From Winogradskyella eximia (GTDB lineage Bacteria; Bacteroidota; Bacteroidia; Flavobacteriales; Flavobacteriaceae): a stretch of DNA of 64,000 nucleotides. Positions 37,316 through 46,349 of the stretch are shown piece by piece; positions within the stretch are counted from its first letter, which is position 1; every line of letters starts with the position of its first letter. The stretch is from contig NZ_QRDV01000002.1 of the NCBI RefSeq assembly GCF_003386165.1, forward strand, positions 506,622-570,621. Direction: 5' to 3'. Under the pieces are notes generated by a model. It searched no databases. It was not told the origin of the DNA and saw only the letters and a program-made list of their open reading frames with translations. The translations under genes and the position numbers were made by a program.

Positions 37316-38809
37316 ATGAAAAATTTAAAATTCCCTTCTGCACAAACCATATTATTCATAATTGCAGGTTTAGTCACACTTTTAACGTGGTTTGTGCCTG
37401 CAGGAAAATATGATACTTTAAGTTATAATGAGGCAACAGACAAATTTACACGTTTAAGTCTAGATGAAGAAATAAGCTTAGCTGCAACTCAAGCCTCTCT
37501 AGATGATTTAAATATTAAAATTCCTATAGAAAAATTTACTAATGGAGATATCTACAAACCCATTAATATTCCTGGGACATATAATAAACTAGACGCTAAA
37601 CCTCAAAGTTTTTTTGATTTTGTAAAATCTCCAATTAAAGGTATTATTGAGGCTGCTGATATCATTTTCCTTGTATTAATTATTGGTGGTTTAATAGGTG
37701 TTTTAAACAAATCAGGAGCTTTTGATGCAGCTATCGCACAACTAGCTATTATTCTAAAAGGAAGAGAATCATTACTTATTATACTAGTAACTACTTTGGT
37801 GGCTTTAGGAGGCACAACATTTGGTTTTGCAGAAGAAACCATTGCCTTCTTCCCTATTTTAATTCCTGTGTTTTTAGCTGCTAAATATGATGCTCTTGTA
37901 GGTGTGGCTTGTATATTTCTTGGTTCTGCAATTGGCAGTATGTGTTCTACTATTAATCCGTTTTCTACTATTATTGCTAGTGATGCCGCTGGTATAAACT
38001 GGACAACCGGTTTATATGGCCGTATCTTCATGCTTATTTTATGTTTAACTATTACCATCGCATATATAATGCGCTATGCTAAGCGCGTTAAAAACGACCC
38101 AAGTAAATCGCTCATTTATGATCAAAGAGACCAAATTGCACAATTGTTTACGCTAAAAGATACCACGCATATTAATTTTAATTGGAGATTAAAATTAGCC
38201 TTATTTGTTTTTACCTGTAGTTTTATTCTGATGATTATTGGAGTTTCAATGTTAGATTGGTGGTTTGTAGAAATGACAACTGTGTTCTTAATTAGCGCTA
38301 TTATTATTGGCTTTATTATTCAAATCAGTGAAACAGATTTTATAGACACCTTTGTAAAAGGTGCTGGTGATTTACTAGGTGTTGCGCTTATTATCGGAAT
38401 CGCAAGAGGCGTAACCGTTTTAATGACCGACGGCTTAATAAGTGACACGTTATTGTATTATGCTAGCGATATTACCACTGGAATGAATAAAGGAGTTTTT
38501 GCAAGTGTAATGACCATGATTTATTCTGGATTATCATTCTTCATTCCAAGTTCTTCAGGAATGGCTGTTTTAACTATGCCTATTATGGCGCCTTTGGCAG
38601 ATACCGTTGGTGTAGGCAGAGAAGTTGTTGTAAATACATATCAATACGGATTAGGCCTTTTCTATCTTGTAAATCCTACAGGATTAATTTTAGCTTCACT
38701 TGCTGTTGCCAAAATTAACTTTAGCAAATGGTTAAAATTTATAATGCCTTTATTTATCGTATTAATTATTGTCACCTTAATCGTATTAGCGGTGTCTTCA
38801 TACTTATAG
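37316..38809 (+). CDS. YfcC-family membrane transporter (C4-dicarboxylate/basic amino acid carrier type)
   Basis: This 497-residue inner-membrane protein has 12 or so hydrophobic segments. It opens FPSAQTILFIIAGLVTLLTWFVPAG, typical of YfcC/DcuC-like carriers. Characteristic segments include GGTTFGFAEETIAFFPILIPV, GSAIGSMCSTINPFSTIIAS and the C-terminal FFIPSSSGMAVLTMPIMAPL. Members move arginine/ornithine, peptides or dicarboxylates; the substrate is not predictable. A 48-base gap leads to mutS2, which has its own promoter. Confidence 0.9.
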   Translation: MKNLKFPSAQTILFIIAGLVTLLTWFVPAGKYDTLSYNEATDKFTRLSLDEEISLAATQASLDDLNIKIPIEKFTNGDIYKPINIPGTYNKLDAKPQSFFDFVKSPIKGIIEAADIIFLVLIIGGLIGVLNKSGAFDAAIAQLAIILKGRESLLIILVTTLVALGGTTFGFAEETIAFFPILIPVFLAAKYDALVGVACIFLGSAIGSMCSTINPFSTIIASDAAGINWTTGLYGRIFMLILCLTITIAYIMRYAKRVKNDPSKSLIYDQRDQIAQLFTLKDTTHINFNWRLKLALFVFTCSFILMIIGVSMLDWWFVEMTTVFLISAIIIGFIIQISETDFIDTFVKGAGDLLGVALIIGIARGVTVLMTDGLISDTLLYYASDITTGMNKGVFASVMTMIYSGLSFFIPSSSGMAVLTMPIMAPLADTVGVGREVVVNTYQYGLGLFYLVNPTGLILASLAVAKINFSKWLKFIMPLFIVLIIVTLIVLAVSSYL

Positions 38810-38824
38810 TATTACATAATGTCC

Positions 38825-38832
38825 TAAATTTG
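38825..38832 (+). promoter_or_regulatory. -7 promoter element for mutS2
   Basis: TAAATTTG, 25 bases before the ATG at 38858. Confidence 0.6.
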
Positions 38833-38857
38833 CAATTCTAAAAATGCACAATATTCC

Positions 38858-41026
38858 ATGATAAACATTCATGAAAAAACCTTAAAAGATCTTGAATTTT
38901 CTACGGTTTTAGATCAAATTCGCGAACATGCACTTACTGCTTTAGGAAAAGAAGCAGTATCAGCTATTCTTCCATTTAAAGAGGAAGAACAATTAATGCG
39001 CGAGCTTCTTTACGTTAATGAGTATTTATCCTCTTTTGAAAATGATAACCGAATACCTAATCATGGTTTTGAAACGATTGCTAAAGAATTAAAATTACTT
39101 AAAATAGAAAACACCTATCTAGAAGTTTCTAGCTTACAAAAATTAGTAAGCATTTCATTGACTGTAAATGCTATTTTAAAATTCTTAGAAAAATTTAAAG
39201 AATACTACCCAAAGCTTCAACAATTTAGTCAACATATACCAGTCTCTACAACTATTATTGAGCAAGTAGATGCTGTAGTAGATCGTTTTGGAGATATAAA
39301 AGACAATGCCTCTCCTCTACTTTCTAGTTTACGAAAAACGATTAATCAACTCAAAGGAAAAATAAATAGTAGTTTTTCTTCGGCATTAAACACCTATCAC
39401 AATTTAGATTATCTAGATGATATTAGAGAATCTGTGGTAGACAATAAACGTGTTCTCGCTGTAAAAGCCATGTATCGCAGAAAAGTAAGAGGTGCCATTA
39501 TGGGAGGCAGCAAAACAGGAAGCATTGTTTATATTGAACCAGAAACAACACTTCAGCATACTAGAGAACTTAATAATCTAGAATACGAAGAAAAGGAAGA
39601 AGTGATAAAAATCCTTAAAGAACTTACAAATTATGTTCGTGAATTTTCACCATTACTTAAAGACTATCAAGAATTTTTAACCAATATAGATGTCATTTCT
39701 GCTAAAGCTAAATATGCGCAAAGCATGAATGCCATTTTGCCAGAATTCTCAAAAGAACGCAGTATGCATTTGCGAGATGCATATCATCCTTTGCTGTTTT
39801 TGAATAATAAAGAAAAAGGTGAACATACATTTCCGCAGACTATAGGCTTAGAAAAAGACAGCAGAATTATTGTTATTTCTGGACCAAATGCTGGTGGAAA
39901 AAGTATCACTTTAAAAACGGTAGGACTGCTTCAGGTAATGATTCAAAGTGGTATGTTGATTCCTGTACACGAGCGAAGTTACGTTTGTTTATTCGATAGA
40001 ATCTTAAGTGACATTGGAGACAACCAATCTATTGAAAATCACCTAAGTACGTATAGTTACCGACTTAAACAGATGAATTATTTCTTAAGAAAGTGTAATA
40101 ATAAAACACTATTTTTAATTGATGAATTTGGAACAGGAAGTGATCCTGAACTTGGAGGTGCACTAGCTGAAACCTTTTTAGAAGTTTTTTATGAGCGTGA
40201 AGCATTTGGGATAATTACTACACATTATTCCAATTTAAAACTATTAGCTAATGAATTACCATACATGGAAAATGCTAATATGCTTTTTAATGAGAAAAGT
40301 CTAGAACCCATGTACAAGTTGGTTGTTGGTCAAGCAGGTAGCTCCTTCACCTTTGAAGTGGCGCAAAAAAATGGTATTCCTTATAGTTTAATCAACAAGT
40401 CAAAAAAGAAAATTGAACGTGGTAAAGTTCGTTTTGATGCCACTATTGCTAAACTTCAAAAAGAACGTAGCAAACTAGAGCGCACAGAACGATCACTTAA
40501 GGAAAATGAAAAAAAGAAATTATCTGAAGCCGACAAACTTGAAGAAGTTAATGCAAAGGTTCAGAAAAAACTAGAGAGTTTTCAAGAATTATACGACAGC
40601 AATCAGCGTTTAATTTATCTAGGTCAGAAGGTAAATGATATCTCAGAGAAGTATTTTGAAGATAAGAAGAAACGAGAGTTGATGGCCGAACTGTTTAGAC
40701 TGGTGCAAATAGAAAATTCTAAACGTAAAAAGGTTTCTGCAAAACAAAAACGTGCAGAAAAGCATAAAGAAACTCAAGTAAAACAGGAGGCGGAAAAGAA
40801 AGTTGAAATTATCCGTAAGAAGAAAAAAGAAGCAAAAAAGAAAGCCATACCAGTAGAAAAACCTAAACCAACATTAAAAATTGGTGACAGAGTACGACTA
40901 CAAGATGGTAGAGCCGTTGGTAGTATTGATTCTATTGAAAAAAATAAAGCTATAGTAAACTATGGCATGTTTACAACTAACGTGAGCTTAGATCAATTGG
41001 AATTGGTTGAGGCTAAAAAAAAATAA
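38858..41026 (+). CDS. MutS2-family ATPase lacking the Smr nuclease domain
   Basis: This 722-residue protein follows the MutS2 layout: N-terminal core and clamp helices (about 1-320), then the ABC-type ATPase with Walker A GPNAGGKS (342-349), DEFGTGSDPELGGALAE containing Walker B, and a long coiled coil (about 520-660, rich in Lys and Glu). MutS2 proteins suppress recombination or rescue stalled ribosomes. In Bacillus-type MutS2 a C-terminal Smr domain gives nuclease activity. Here the protein ends after a KOW-like stretch (IGDRVRLQDGRAVGSIDSIE), and no Smr motif is visible. This shorter form seems usual in Flavobacteria. Confidence 0.92.
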   Translation: MINIHEKTLKDLEFSTVLDQIREHALTALGKEAVSAILPFKEEEQLMRELLYVNEYLSSFENDNRIPNHGFETIAKELKLLKIENTYLEVSSLQKLVSISLTVNAILKFLEKFKEYYPKLQQFSQHIPVSTTIIEQVDAVVDRFGDIKDNASPLLSSLRKTINQLKGKINSSFSSALNTYHNLDYLDDIRESVVDNKRVLAVKAMYRRKVRGAIMGGSKTGSIVYIEPETTLQHTRELNNLEYEEKEEVIKILKELTNYVREFSPLLKDYQEFLTNIDVISAKAKYAQSMNAILPEFSKERSMHLRDAYHPLLFLNNKEKGEHTFPQTIGLEKDSRIIVISGPNAGGKSITLKTVGLLQVMIQSGMLIPVHERSYVCLFDRILSDIGDNQSIENHLSTYSYRLKQMNYFLRKCNNKTLFLIDEFGTGSDPELGGALAETFLEVFYEREAFGIITTHYSNLKLLANELPYMENANMLFNEKSLEPMYKLVVGQAGSSFTFEVAQKNGIPYSLINKSKKKIERGKVRFDATIAKLQKERSKLERTERSLKENEKKKLSEADKLEEVNAKVQKKLESFQELYDSNQRLIYLGQKVNDISEKYFEDKKKRELMAELFRLVQIENSKRKKVSAKQKRAEKHKETQVKQEAEKKVEIIRKKKKEAKKKAIPVEKPKPTLKIGDRVRLQDGRAVGSIDSIEKNKAIVNYGMFTTNVSLDQLELVEAKKK

Positions 41027-41105
41027 TCAACTCTAAATACTTTAAATTAAAGTTATTGCTGGTTATATTTATGAAAAAGAAATACGTTTGGATTCCTTTT
41101 TAAGA

Positions 41106-41181
41106 ATGAATCTCTCGCCAAAAAAAAAAACGAACAATAACCAAAGAAGAGGATTTAACGCAATTTTTAAATGCACTCTAG
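41106..41181 (+). pseudogene. Possible small protein interrupted at an 11-A tract
   Basis: From the ATG at 41106 the frame reads MNLSPKKK and then stops soon after. With one A fewer in the 11-A run (41120-41130) the frame continues as RTITKEEDLTQFLNAL to the stop at 41179-41181, which looks like real coding sequence. This could be a frameshifted relic, a slippery or phase-variable site, or a sequencing error. A -7 element TACGTTTG (41083-41090) precedes it. Confidence 0.3.
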
Positions 41182-41626
41182 GTATAAGACTTATCTTTGT
41201 ATTGTGATAGACAAAATACCTAAAAACAAACAATTAATACTCTTTGATGGCGTCTGCAATCTCTGCAACAGCAGTGTATTGTATGCTATAAAACGCGATA
41301 AAAACGAAAAATTTTTATTTGCTCCATTAGAAAGTGATATTGGAAATAAAATTATTCAAAAATTCAGTATAGACACAAAAGAAACAGACTCTATATTACT
41401 TTATAATCCTCTAAAAGATAGCCTAACTTATAAATCTACAGCTGCATTACTAATCGCTAAACAATTAGGTTTCCCAACAAATATCTTAACATTATTTCTT
41501 ATTGTACCTAAAGCTATTAGAAATTGGGTATATAATTATATTGCAAAAAACCGTTATAAATGGTATGGTAAAAAAGAATCTTGTATGATACCTACTCCGG
41601 AGTTAAAAGCAAAATTTATTGATTAG
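41171..41626 (+). CDS. DCC-family thiol-disulfide oxidoreductase
   Basis: The family is named after the DxxCxxC motif, present here as FDGVCNLCNSSV, and has a thioredoxin-like fold. The rest also matches: FLFAPLESDIG, SILLYN and the C-terminal helix NWVYNYIAKNRYKWYGKKESCMIP. The exact role is unknown. The start is uncertain: an ATG at 41171 gives 151 residues, but a GTG at 41204 (VIDKIPKNKQLILFDG) gives the family's usual short lead-in. A TATCTTTG promoter-like element at 41192-41199 lies between the two. A strong terminator follows. Confidence 0.85.
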   Translation: MHSRYKTYLCIVIDKIPKNKQLILFDGVCNLCNSSVLYAIKRDKNEKFLFAPLESDIGNKIIQKFSIDTKETDSILLYNPLKDSLTYKSTAALLIAKQLGFPTNILTLFLIVPKAIRNWVYNYIAKNRYKWYGKKESCMIPTPELKAKFID

Positions 41627-41652
41627 AACACATTTAGAGATATACAAAAAAA

Positions 41653-41684
41653 AAGGCCCTTTCACAACCAATGAAAAGGGCCTT
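41653..41684. terminator. Terminator after the DCC gene
   Basis: AAGGCCCTTTCA (41653-41664) pairs with TGAAAAGGGCCTT (41672-41684), with one bulged A. A long A-run precedes the stem. Confidence 0.85.
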
Positions 41685-42023
41685 ATTAATTAACAACTTA
41701 TTAAAACTTATATTAATATAAAAACAAAAATTGTAAATTCAATTCATTCATAATGAGGGAAAATAAAGAATTGTCATAACACAACTTTGTTGTTGTAAAG
41801 GTATTATAGTATCCCTGTTTTATGTAATAAACTCGTTATAAGCCTTTATATAATTGATAAATAAGTAAAATATGTCAATTATCTCTACCAACTACACTTC
41901 TGTTACATCTAGTACACTAAACAAAATATCCATTTCACTCAACAAATGTTTCACTTTACTCATTTGTACTTTATAGAGTAACTACTCCATTATAAATTTG
42001 GGTAATAGATAAATATAGACATT
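41685..42023. other. AT-rich gap between the DCC gene and the DUF4139 gene
   Basis: No gene was seen here. It holds a small ACAAC/GTTGT hairpin near 41781-41797 and, at the right end, the -7 element TAAATTTG (41993-42000) of the next gene. A TTTG at 41963-41966 is rather far (26 bases) to be its -33 element. Confidence 0.5.
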
Positions 42024-43952
42024 ATGAAAACCCAACTAAAATCCTTTAAAATTTCTCTAGCACTCCTTGTATTGTTAGGAACTCAGATAACACAAGCTTT
42101 TCAACAACCTAGTAAAATAACAGCAGTTACGGTATACTTGGATGGAGCAGAAATTAACCGTGAAGCTTTAGTGAAGCTAAATTCTGGTAAATCGGAAATT
42201 ACATTTAAAGATTTGTCACCACAAATAGACGAAAGTAGTATACAAATTTCTGGACTGAAGGATGCCTCCATTCTATCCATTAATTATGGTATTAATTATT
42301 TGTCTAAGCAAAAGCAAAGTGATTCAATATCGGCTTTACAAAATGAACTTAAAAATCTCAACACAAAAATTCAATATCAATACGATTTAATTGCTGGTTA
42401 TAACGAAGAAGTCAGTCTGATACAAAGCAATAAACATTTAGGCAATGAAACTACTGTAGTGAGTTTAGAAAAGCTAAAAACTTTTGCTACTTATTACAGA
42501 ACTCGAATTACGGATTTGAAAGTGGCAATCAATAAATCGAATTCTGAAATTGAAAAACATCAAACCACTCAAGCTAACATAACACAACAATTAGTAGAAT
42601 TTAATGTAGAAGAAAAAGTACAAACAGGTGAGATTAAGCTCAAGTTAAACAGTGACCACATAACATCTTTAGATTTAAAAATTAAATACAATATTAAAAA
42701 TGCAGGATGGTTTCCTATATATGATTTAAAAGCAGATAAAATAAACAGTCCAATTAATTTAGAGTATAAAGCGCATGTATTTCAAAATTCTGGTTGTGAT
42801 TGGACAGATGTTGACTTGGTGCTTTCTACAAGTGATCCTAATACTAATAACGAAAAACCTACTGTAAACCCAAAATACTTGAACTTTATAAGCCCATATA
42901 GTAGTTACCAATCTCAACGTGCCACTCGAAGTTATAATTACAAATACAATCCATTAGTAAAAACTGTAACAGGCATTATTACAACTTCTGATGACGGACT
43001 GCCATTACCTGGTGCAAGTGTTATTGAAAAAGGAACATCTAATGGAGTTCAAACCGATTTTGATGGTAGATATACATTAACAACGACAACGGGTAACATG
43101 CTTGAATACTCTTATGTTGGTATGAAATCGGAAGCTTTACCAATTCATTCAAGTATTATGAATGTCGTTTTAGAAAGCGATAACCAATTAGATGAAGTTG
43201 TAATTGTTGGGTATGGCATAAAAAAAACGAGTACTAGCTCAATACAAGCAAGCAGTATACAGCACATGATAGATGAAGATTTTGATGATGAACCTTATAT
43301 TAAACCAGAAAATTATACTGCTAATGGTAATATTATAGAAGAAGGCATCACCAACACTAGCTTTAAACTTACTAAAAAATACAGTATTCCTTCAGATGGA
43401 GATGTCGCTGTGATAGAAATAGATAAATTTAGTATGCCTGCAACCTACAACTATTTTGCAGCACCAGTTTTAAATGAAAATGTTTTTTTAACTGCAAAAA
43501 TTGGAAACTGGGAACAGTACAATTTATTACCAGCTGAAGCAAATGTCTATTTTGAAGGCAGTTACTCTGGCAAAACCAACATTAATCCGAGTGCAACTAC
43601 AGACAGTTTAATGGTTTCTCTAGGTGTAGATCCTAATATCGTTGTAAAACGTACTCAGCTTAATGATTATAAAAAAACGACTTTTATTGGCAGTAATAAA
43701 GTTATAAATAAAGCTTTTGAAATTGAAGTAAAGAATAACAAACAAGTTGCTATTCAATTAACTATATTAGATCGCATTCCGAAGAGTCAAAACAAAGCTA
43801 TTAAAATAGATGATATAGATATAGGCAACTCTATTTACAATGAAAATAAAGGAATAATGACATGGGAATTAAATCTAAAACCAAACACCACAGAAAATGT
43901 TAAACATTCTTATGTTGTGAAATTTCCTAAAGGGAAACGCGTTAATCTATAA
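42024..43952 (+). CDS. DUF4139 (MuiA-like) protein with an inserted carboxypeptidase-regulatory domain
   Basis: This 642-residue exported protein has a signal peptide ending near residue 25 (TQAFQ). It has an N-terminal DUF4140 domain (about 30-130; ITAVTVYLDGAEINREA), a coiled coil (about 95-190), and DUF4139 segments around 200-290 and 420-642 (GWFPIYDLKAD; the C-terminal VKHSYVVKFPKGKRV is typical). Residues about 312-400 form a CarboxypepD_reg-like domain (VTGIITTSDDGLPLPGASV through LDEVVIVGYG), normally found at the N-terminus of SusC-type receptors. Relatives are named mucoidy inhibitor A, but the biochemical role is unknown. The reading frame is unbroken, so the insertion is part of the protein. 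Confidence 0.88.
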   Translation: MKTQLKSFKISLALLVLLGTQITQAFQQPSKITAVTVYLDGAEINREALVKLNSGKSEITFKDLSPQIDESSIQISGLKDASILSINYGINYLSKQKQSDSISALQNELKNLNTKIQYQYDLIAGYNEEVSLIQSNKHLGNETTVVSLEKLKTFATYYRTRITDLKVAINKSNSEIEKHQTTQANITQQLVEFNVEEKVQTGEIKLKLNSDHITSLDLKIKYNIKNAGWFPIYDLKADKINSPINLEYKAHVFQNSGCDWTDVDLVLSTSDPNTNNEKPTVNPKYLNFISPYSSYQSQRATRSYNYKYNPLVKTVTGIITTSDDGLPLPGASVIEKGTSNGVQTDFDGRYTLTTTTGNMLEYSYVGMKSEALPIHSSIMNVVLESDNQLDEVVIVGYGIKKTSTSSIQASSIQHMIDEDFDDEPYIKPENYTANGNIIEEGITNTSFKLTKKYSIPSDGDVAVIEIDKFSMPATYNYFAAPVLNENVFLTAKIGNWEQYNLLPAEANVYFEGSYSGKTNINPSATTDSLMVSLGVDPNIVVKRTQLNDYKKTTFIGSNKVINKAFEIEVKNNKQVAIQLTILDRIPKSQNKAIKIDDIDIGNSIYNENKGIMTWELNLKPNTTENVKHSYVVKFPKGKRVNL

Positions 43953-43964
43953 ATAAATTATAAT

Positions 43965-44097
43965 CTCAAAACGAAGCAGCTTCAATAAAACCCTAACTTC
44001 TGTTAGTTAGGAATGAGTTTTATTCTTGTAAGAAGAGTTGTCTATCCTTCTTATAAGTATCTCTAATTTTAGATAGAATTGCTGTTTTCGTTTTGAG
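43965..44097 (+). ncRNA. Candidate structured RNA, closed four-way junction
   Basis: Four helices can be drawn. P1: 43965-43975 with 44087-44097 (CTCAAAACGAA/TTCGTTTTGAG), extended by 43977-43980 with 44081-44084. P2: 43984-43990 with 44018-44024 and 43992-43997 with 44006-44011. P3: 44025-44035 with 44047-44057, 11 bp with one G-U. P4: 44058-44062 with 44071-44075. P2, P3 and P4 follow each other with almost no unpaired bases and are enclosed by P1, as in natural structured RNAs. The strand is uncertain; plus is chosen because it follows the DUF4139 gene and precedes a terminator. Flavobacterial RNA motifs such as Flavo-1 would be the first comparison. Confidence 0.45.
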
Positions 44098-44149
44098 TTA
44101 TATTTATAGGAGCCATTTTAGATTGTACACTTTATAGAAAAATGATATC

Positions 44150-44190
44150 AAAAAAAAAGACCATTCAAATAAATGAATGGTCTTTTTTTT
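44150..44190. terminator. Bidirectional terminator between the DUF4139 gene / candidate RNA and yajC
   Basis: AAAGACCATTCA pairs with TGAATGGTCTTT around AATAAA, with flanking 8-base A and T runs. Confidence 0.92.
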
Positions 44191-44208
44191 ATATAAAATA
44201 CAACTAGC

Positions 44209-44499
44209 TTACTTTACTGTCGCTGGTGCATTTAGTTTTGTACTCATTTCCATAGAAATTGCAGAACGGTCAAATTTAATTTTTCCGGCTAACGTTTCAA
44301 TCACACAACTGTGATCTTTATCGTTAAGGTCTACAATTTTACCATGCATACCACTTTTGGTAATGACACGATCTCCACGTTTTAATTCAGCGGCAAACTT
44401 CTTTTCTTGTTTAGAACGTTTCAATTGTGGTGCAAGTATAAAAAAATACATCACTGCAAAAATTCCAATAAACGGTAAGGCTTGTGTTAATAAATCCAT
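44209..44499 (-). CDS. yajC: Preprotein translocase subunit YajC
   Basis: This 96-residue membrane protein has one N-terminal helix (LPFIGIFAVMYFFILAPQ) followed by the conserved cytoplasmic part: RSKQEKKFAAELKRGDRVITKSGMHGKIVDL. YajC associates with SecDF to help protein export. It lies 23 bases after the DUF1573 gene on the same strand, a common flavobacterial arrangement together with nusB upstream. Confidence 0.95.
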   Translation of the reverse strand: MDLLTQALPFIGIFAVMYFFILAPQLKRSKQEKKFAAELKRGDRVITKSGMHGKIVDLNDKDHSCVIETLAGKIKFDRSAISMEMSTKLNAPATVK

Positions 44500-44522
44500 T
44501 TGGTATTTATAAGTAAAAATTA

Positions 44523-45101
44523 TTAATCGTGGTTATGACCTTCATGTCCTGGTTGTGTAGAAGACTTTCTTACAGCACCATTATCAGTTGCTAAAGGATT
44601 AATTGTAGCAGAACCTGGTTTTTGAGTTGGCGCAGCAGCTTTAACTGGCGCATTTGGATCTTTCTCTACAAACGCAGAAATTTTAACAACCTCTGTACCT
44701 TTTTCTGTATTTGTAGTCATTGTAACTGATTTAGTTACTTTGTTTCCGTTTCCTTTTCCGTTAAACTTCACTGCAAATTCACCTGTTTCACCTGGCGCAA
44801 CTTCTTTTGTCCAGTTAGAAGGTACTGTACAACCACAAGTACTCTTAATATTGCTAACTACCAACATTGAGTTACCTGTATTTGTATATTTAAATACTGT
44901 TTCTACAGGAGTTCCATTTTCTATAGTACCAAAATCATGTTCAGTTTTATCAAAAGATACAACAGGAAAATCACCTGCATTTGCATCTCTTTCTGCTGCT
45001 ACTGCGATGTTTTCTGATTTAATTTTGCTAGCAGCATCTTCTTTACAAGATGTAAAAGCTACCATACATAATGCACTAAGTCCTAAAATTACTTTTTTCA
45101 T
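44523..45101 (-). CDS. DUF1573 lipoprotein
   Basis: This 192-residue exported protein has a lipobox MVAFTSC (Cys near 19). DUF1573 occupies about residues 45-150: FDKTEHDFGTIENGTPVETVFKYTN and IKSTCGCTVPSNWTKE, with the paired Cys of the STCGCT motif. The domain is an Ig-like (ASH/MSP-type) fold of unknown function. The tail is rich in Pro, Ala and Thr and ends in HEGHNHD, a His-rich segment that might bind metal. It is probably co-transcribed with yajC. Confidence 0.9.
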   Translation of the reverse strand: MKKVILGLSALCMVAFTSCKEDAASKIKSENIAVAAERDANAGDFPVVSFDKTEHDFGTIENGTPVETVFKYTNTGNSMLVVSNIKSTCGCTVPSNWTKEVAPGETGEFAVKFNGKGNGNKVTKSVTMTTNTEKGTEVVKISAFVEKDPNAPVKAAAPTQKPGSATINPLATDNGAVRKSSTQPGHEGHNHD

Positions 45102-45297
45102 TACTATTATTTTTTTGTTAAAGTTTGTTTAAGTTGCCGAAGTTAATGATTATTTCTACGAATTAAAATTTTTAGCCCTTTGTTAACAATTATTTGTAAG
45201 AAACAACTTTCTTGATAATCGCTTTTAACGCTTTCTAAGTAAAATTCTGAAATTTTATAGTCATAACAAATTAGAGATTGTTATAACCACTCACCTA

Positions 45298-46242
45298 TTA
45301 CATTAATCCTCTTCCTGCTTTAAGATGAATATTTTCTGCCTGATATTCTTTAACTATTTTATCTAAAATACCATTTATAAAAAGACTACTTTTTGGTGTA
45401 GAATACTCTTTAGCTACCTCTAGATATTCGTTAATAGTTACTTTATAAGGTATAGACGGAAATTTTTGAAATTCGCATAATGCCATTTTAAGCAATACAC
45501 CGTCTAAACTCGCTAAACGTTCTGAATCCCAATTGGTAGTTTTCTTACCTATTTCTTCGCCAAACTTAGAACTATTTAAAAACGTTTTTTTGAATAACTC
45601 TATAGCAAATTCCTTATCGTCATCGTCTTTATACAAATCTGGTAATAAAGCCGTTTCTGGAGATGTTAATTTTAACTTGCGTAATACTTTTAAAATGGCT
45701 GTATTTACAACAGGAATATCATCTACCCAAGTTAGTTTTTTATCTTCAAAATAATCGTAAAGCTTATTATTTGGCGCAATGATTTCTGTAAAAACTGCGA
45801 TAATAAATTGCTTATCTTTTTTAAAGTTAGTTTCAGCTTCTTCAGTATAATCTGCGTATAAATCACTTTTCAAAATAGCTTTAAACATGATATCTACATA
45901 TTCAAAATCTAAATCCCAATAATTTAGTTTTCTATTAGATATTGCCTCTTGCAACATAGTATTGCTACTAATAATATGAAGTAATTGGTTTTCTTGAAGT
46001 TTTAAACTCAAATTTTTATCAGCTTCAGACTTCACCAATTTATTTTGAAGTTTATGGTTATGATCCTTACTTTTCTTATGTATTTCAGTAAGTAAAGCTA
46101 ACAGCGATAAATATAAATCGTACATGCTATCTAAACTGTGAAGCAAAAACTTTTGTTCTTTTATTAAATCATCACTTTCGGTACCTTTAAAAGCATACAT
46201 GGATTGCATAACTTTTATTCTGATGTGTCTTCGGTTTAGCAT
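45298..46242 (-). CDS. nusB: Transcription antitermination factor NusB, long form
   Basis: NusB binds boxA RNA with S10 to keep RNA polymerase on rRNA operons. The usual protein is about 140 residues; this one has 314, as is normal in Bacteroidota. The NusB fold lies at both ends: MLNRRHIRIKVMQSMYAF at the N-terminus and LKMALCEFQKFPSIPYKVTINEYLEVAKEYS plus FINGILDKI at the C-terminus, with extra helices in between. It shares its neighbourhood with DUF1573 and yajC (196-base gap). A terminator hairpin separates it from the leucine dehydrogenase gene. Confidence 0.95.
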   Translation of the reverse strand: MLNRRHIRIKVMQSMYAFKGTESDDLIKEQKFLLHSLDSMYDLYLSLLALLTEIHKKSKDHNHKLQNKLVKSEADKNLSLKLQENQLLHIISSNTMLQEAISNRKLNYWDLDFEYVDIMFKAILKSDLYADYTEEAETNFKKDKQFIIAVFTEIIAPNNKLYDYFEDKKLTWVDDIPVVNTAILKVLRKLKLTSPETALLPDLYKDDDDKEFAIELFKKTFLNSSKFGEEIGKKTTNWDSERLASLDGVLLKMALCEFQKFPSIPYKVTINEYLEVAKEYSTPKSSLFINGILDKIVKEYQAENIHLKAGRGLM

Positions 46243-46271
46243 GTGTAAGAACTCACTTTAATTTTTAGTTA

Positions 46272-46304
46272 TTAAAAAAGGTGAACCTAATAAAGATTCA
46301 CCTT
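46272..46304 (-). terminator. Terminator of the leucine dehydrogenase gene
   Basis: AAGGTGAA (46278-46285) pairs with TTCACCTT (46297-46304). On the minus strand the stem is followed by a T-run. Confidence 0.7.
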
Positions 46305-46349
46305 GCAAAAATACTATTATTTAATTTTTATTTCAGAATTAAATTCAGT

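Noticed and set aside
41071..41103. Ten-codon frame MKKKYVWIPF
   Set aside because: Too short and without support; it overlaps the promoter element of the next candidate.
42958..43220. A broken SusC receptor fused by accident to the DUF4139 gene
   Set aside because: The frame is continuous on both sides and DUF4139 resumes afterwards, so it is an inserted domain, not a gene fragment.
43965..44097. Reading the inverted repeat as an insertion-sequence remnant
   Set aside because: No transposase trace or target duplication is visible, and the internal hairpins fit a folded RNA better.
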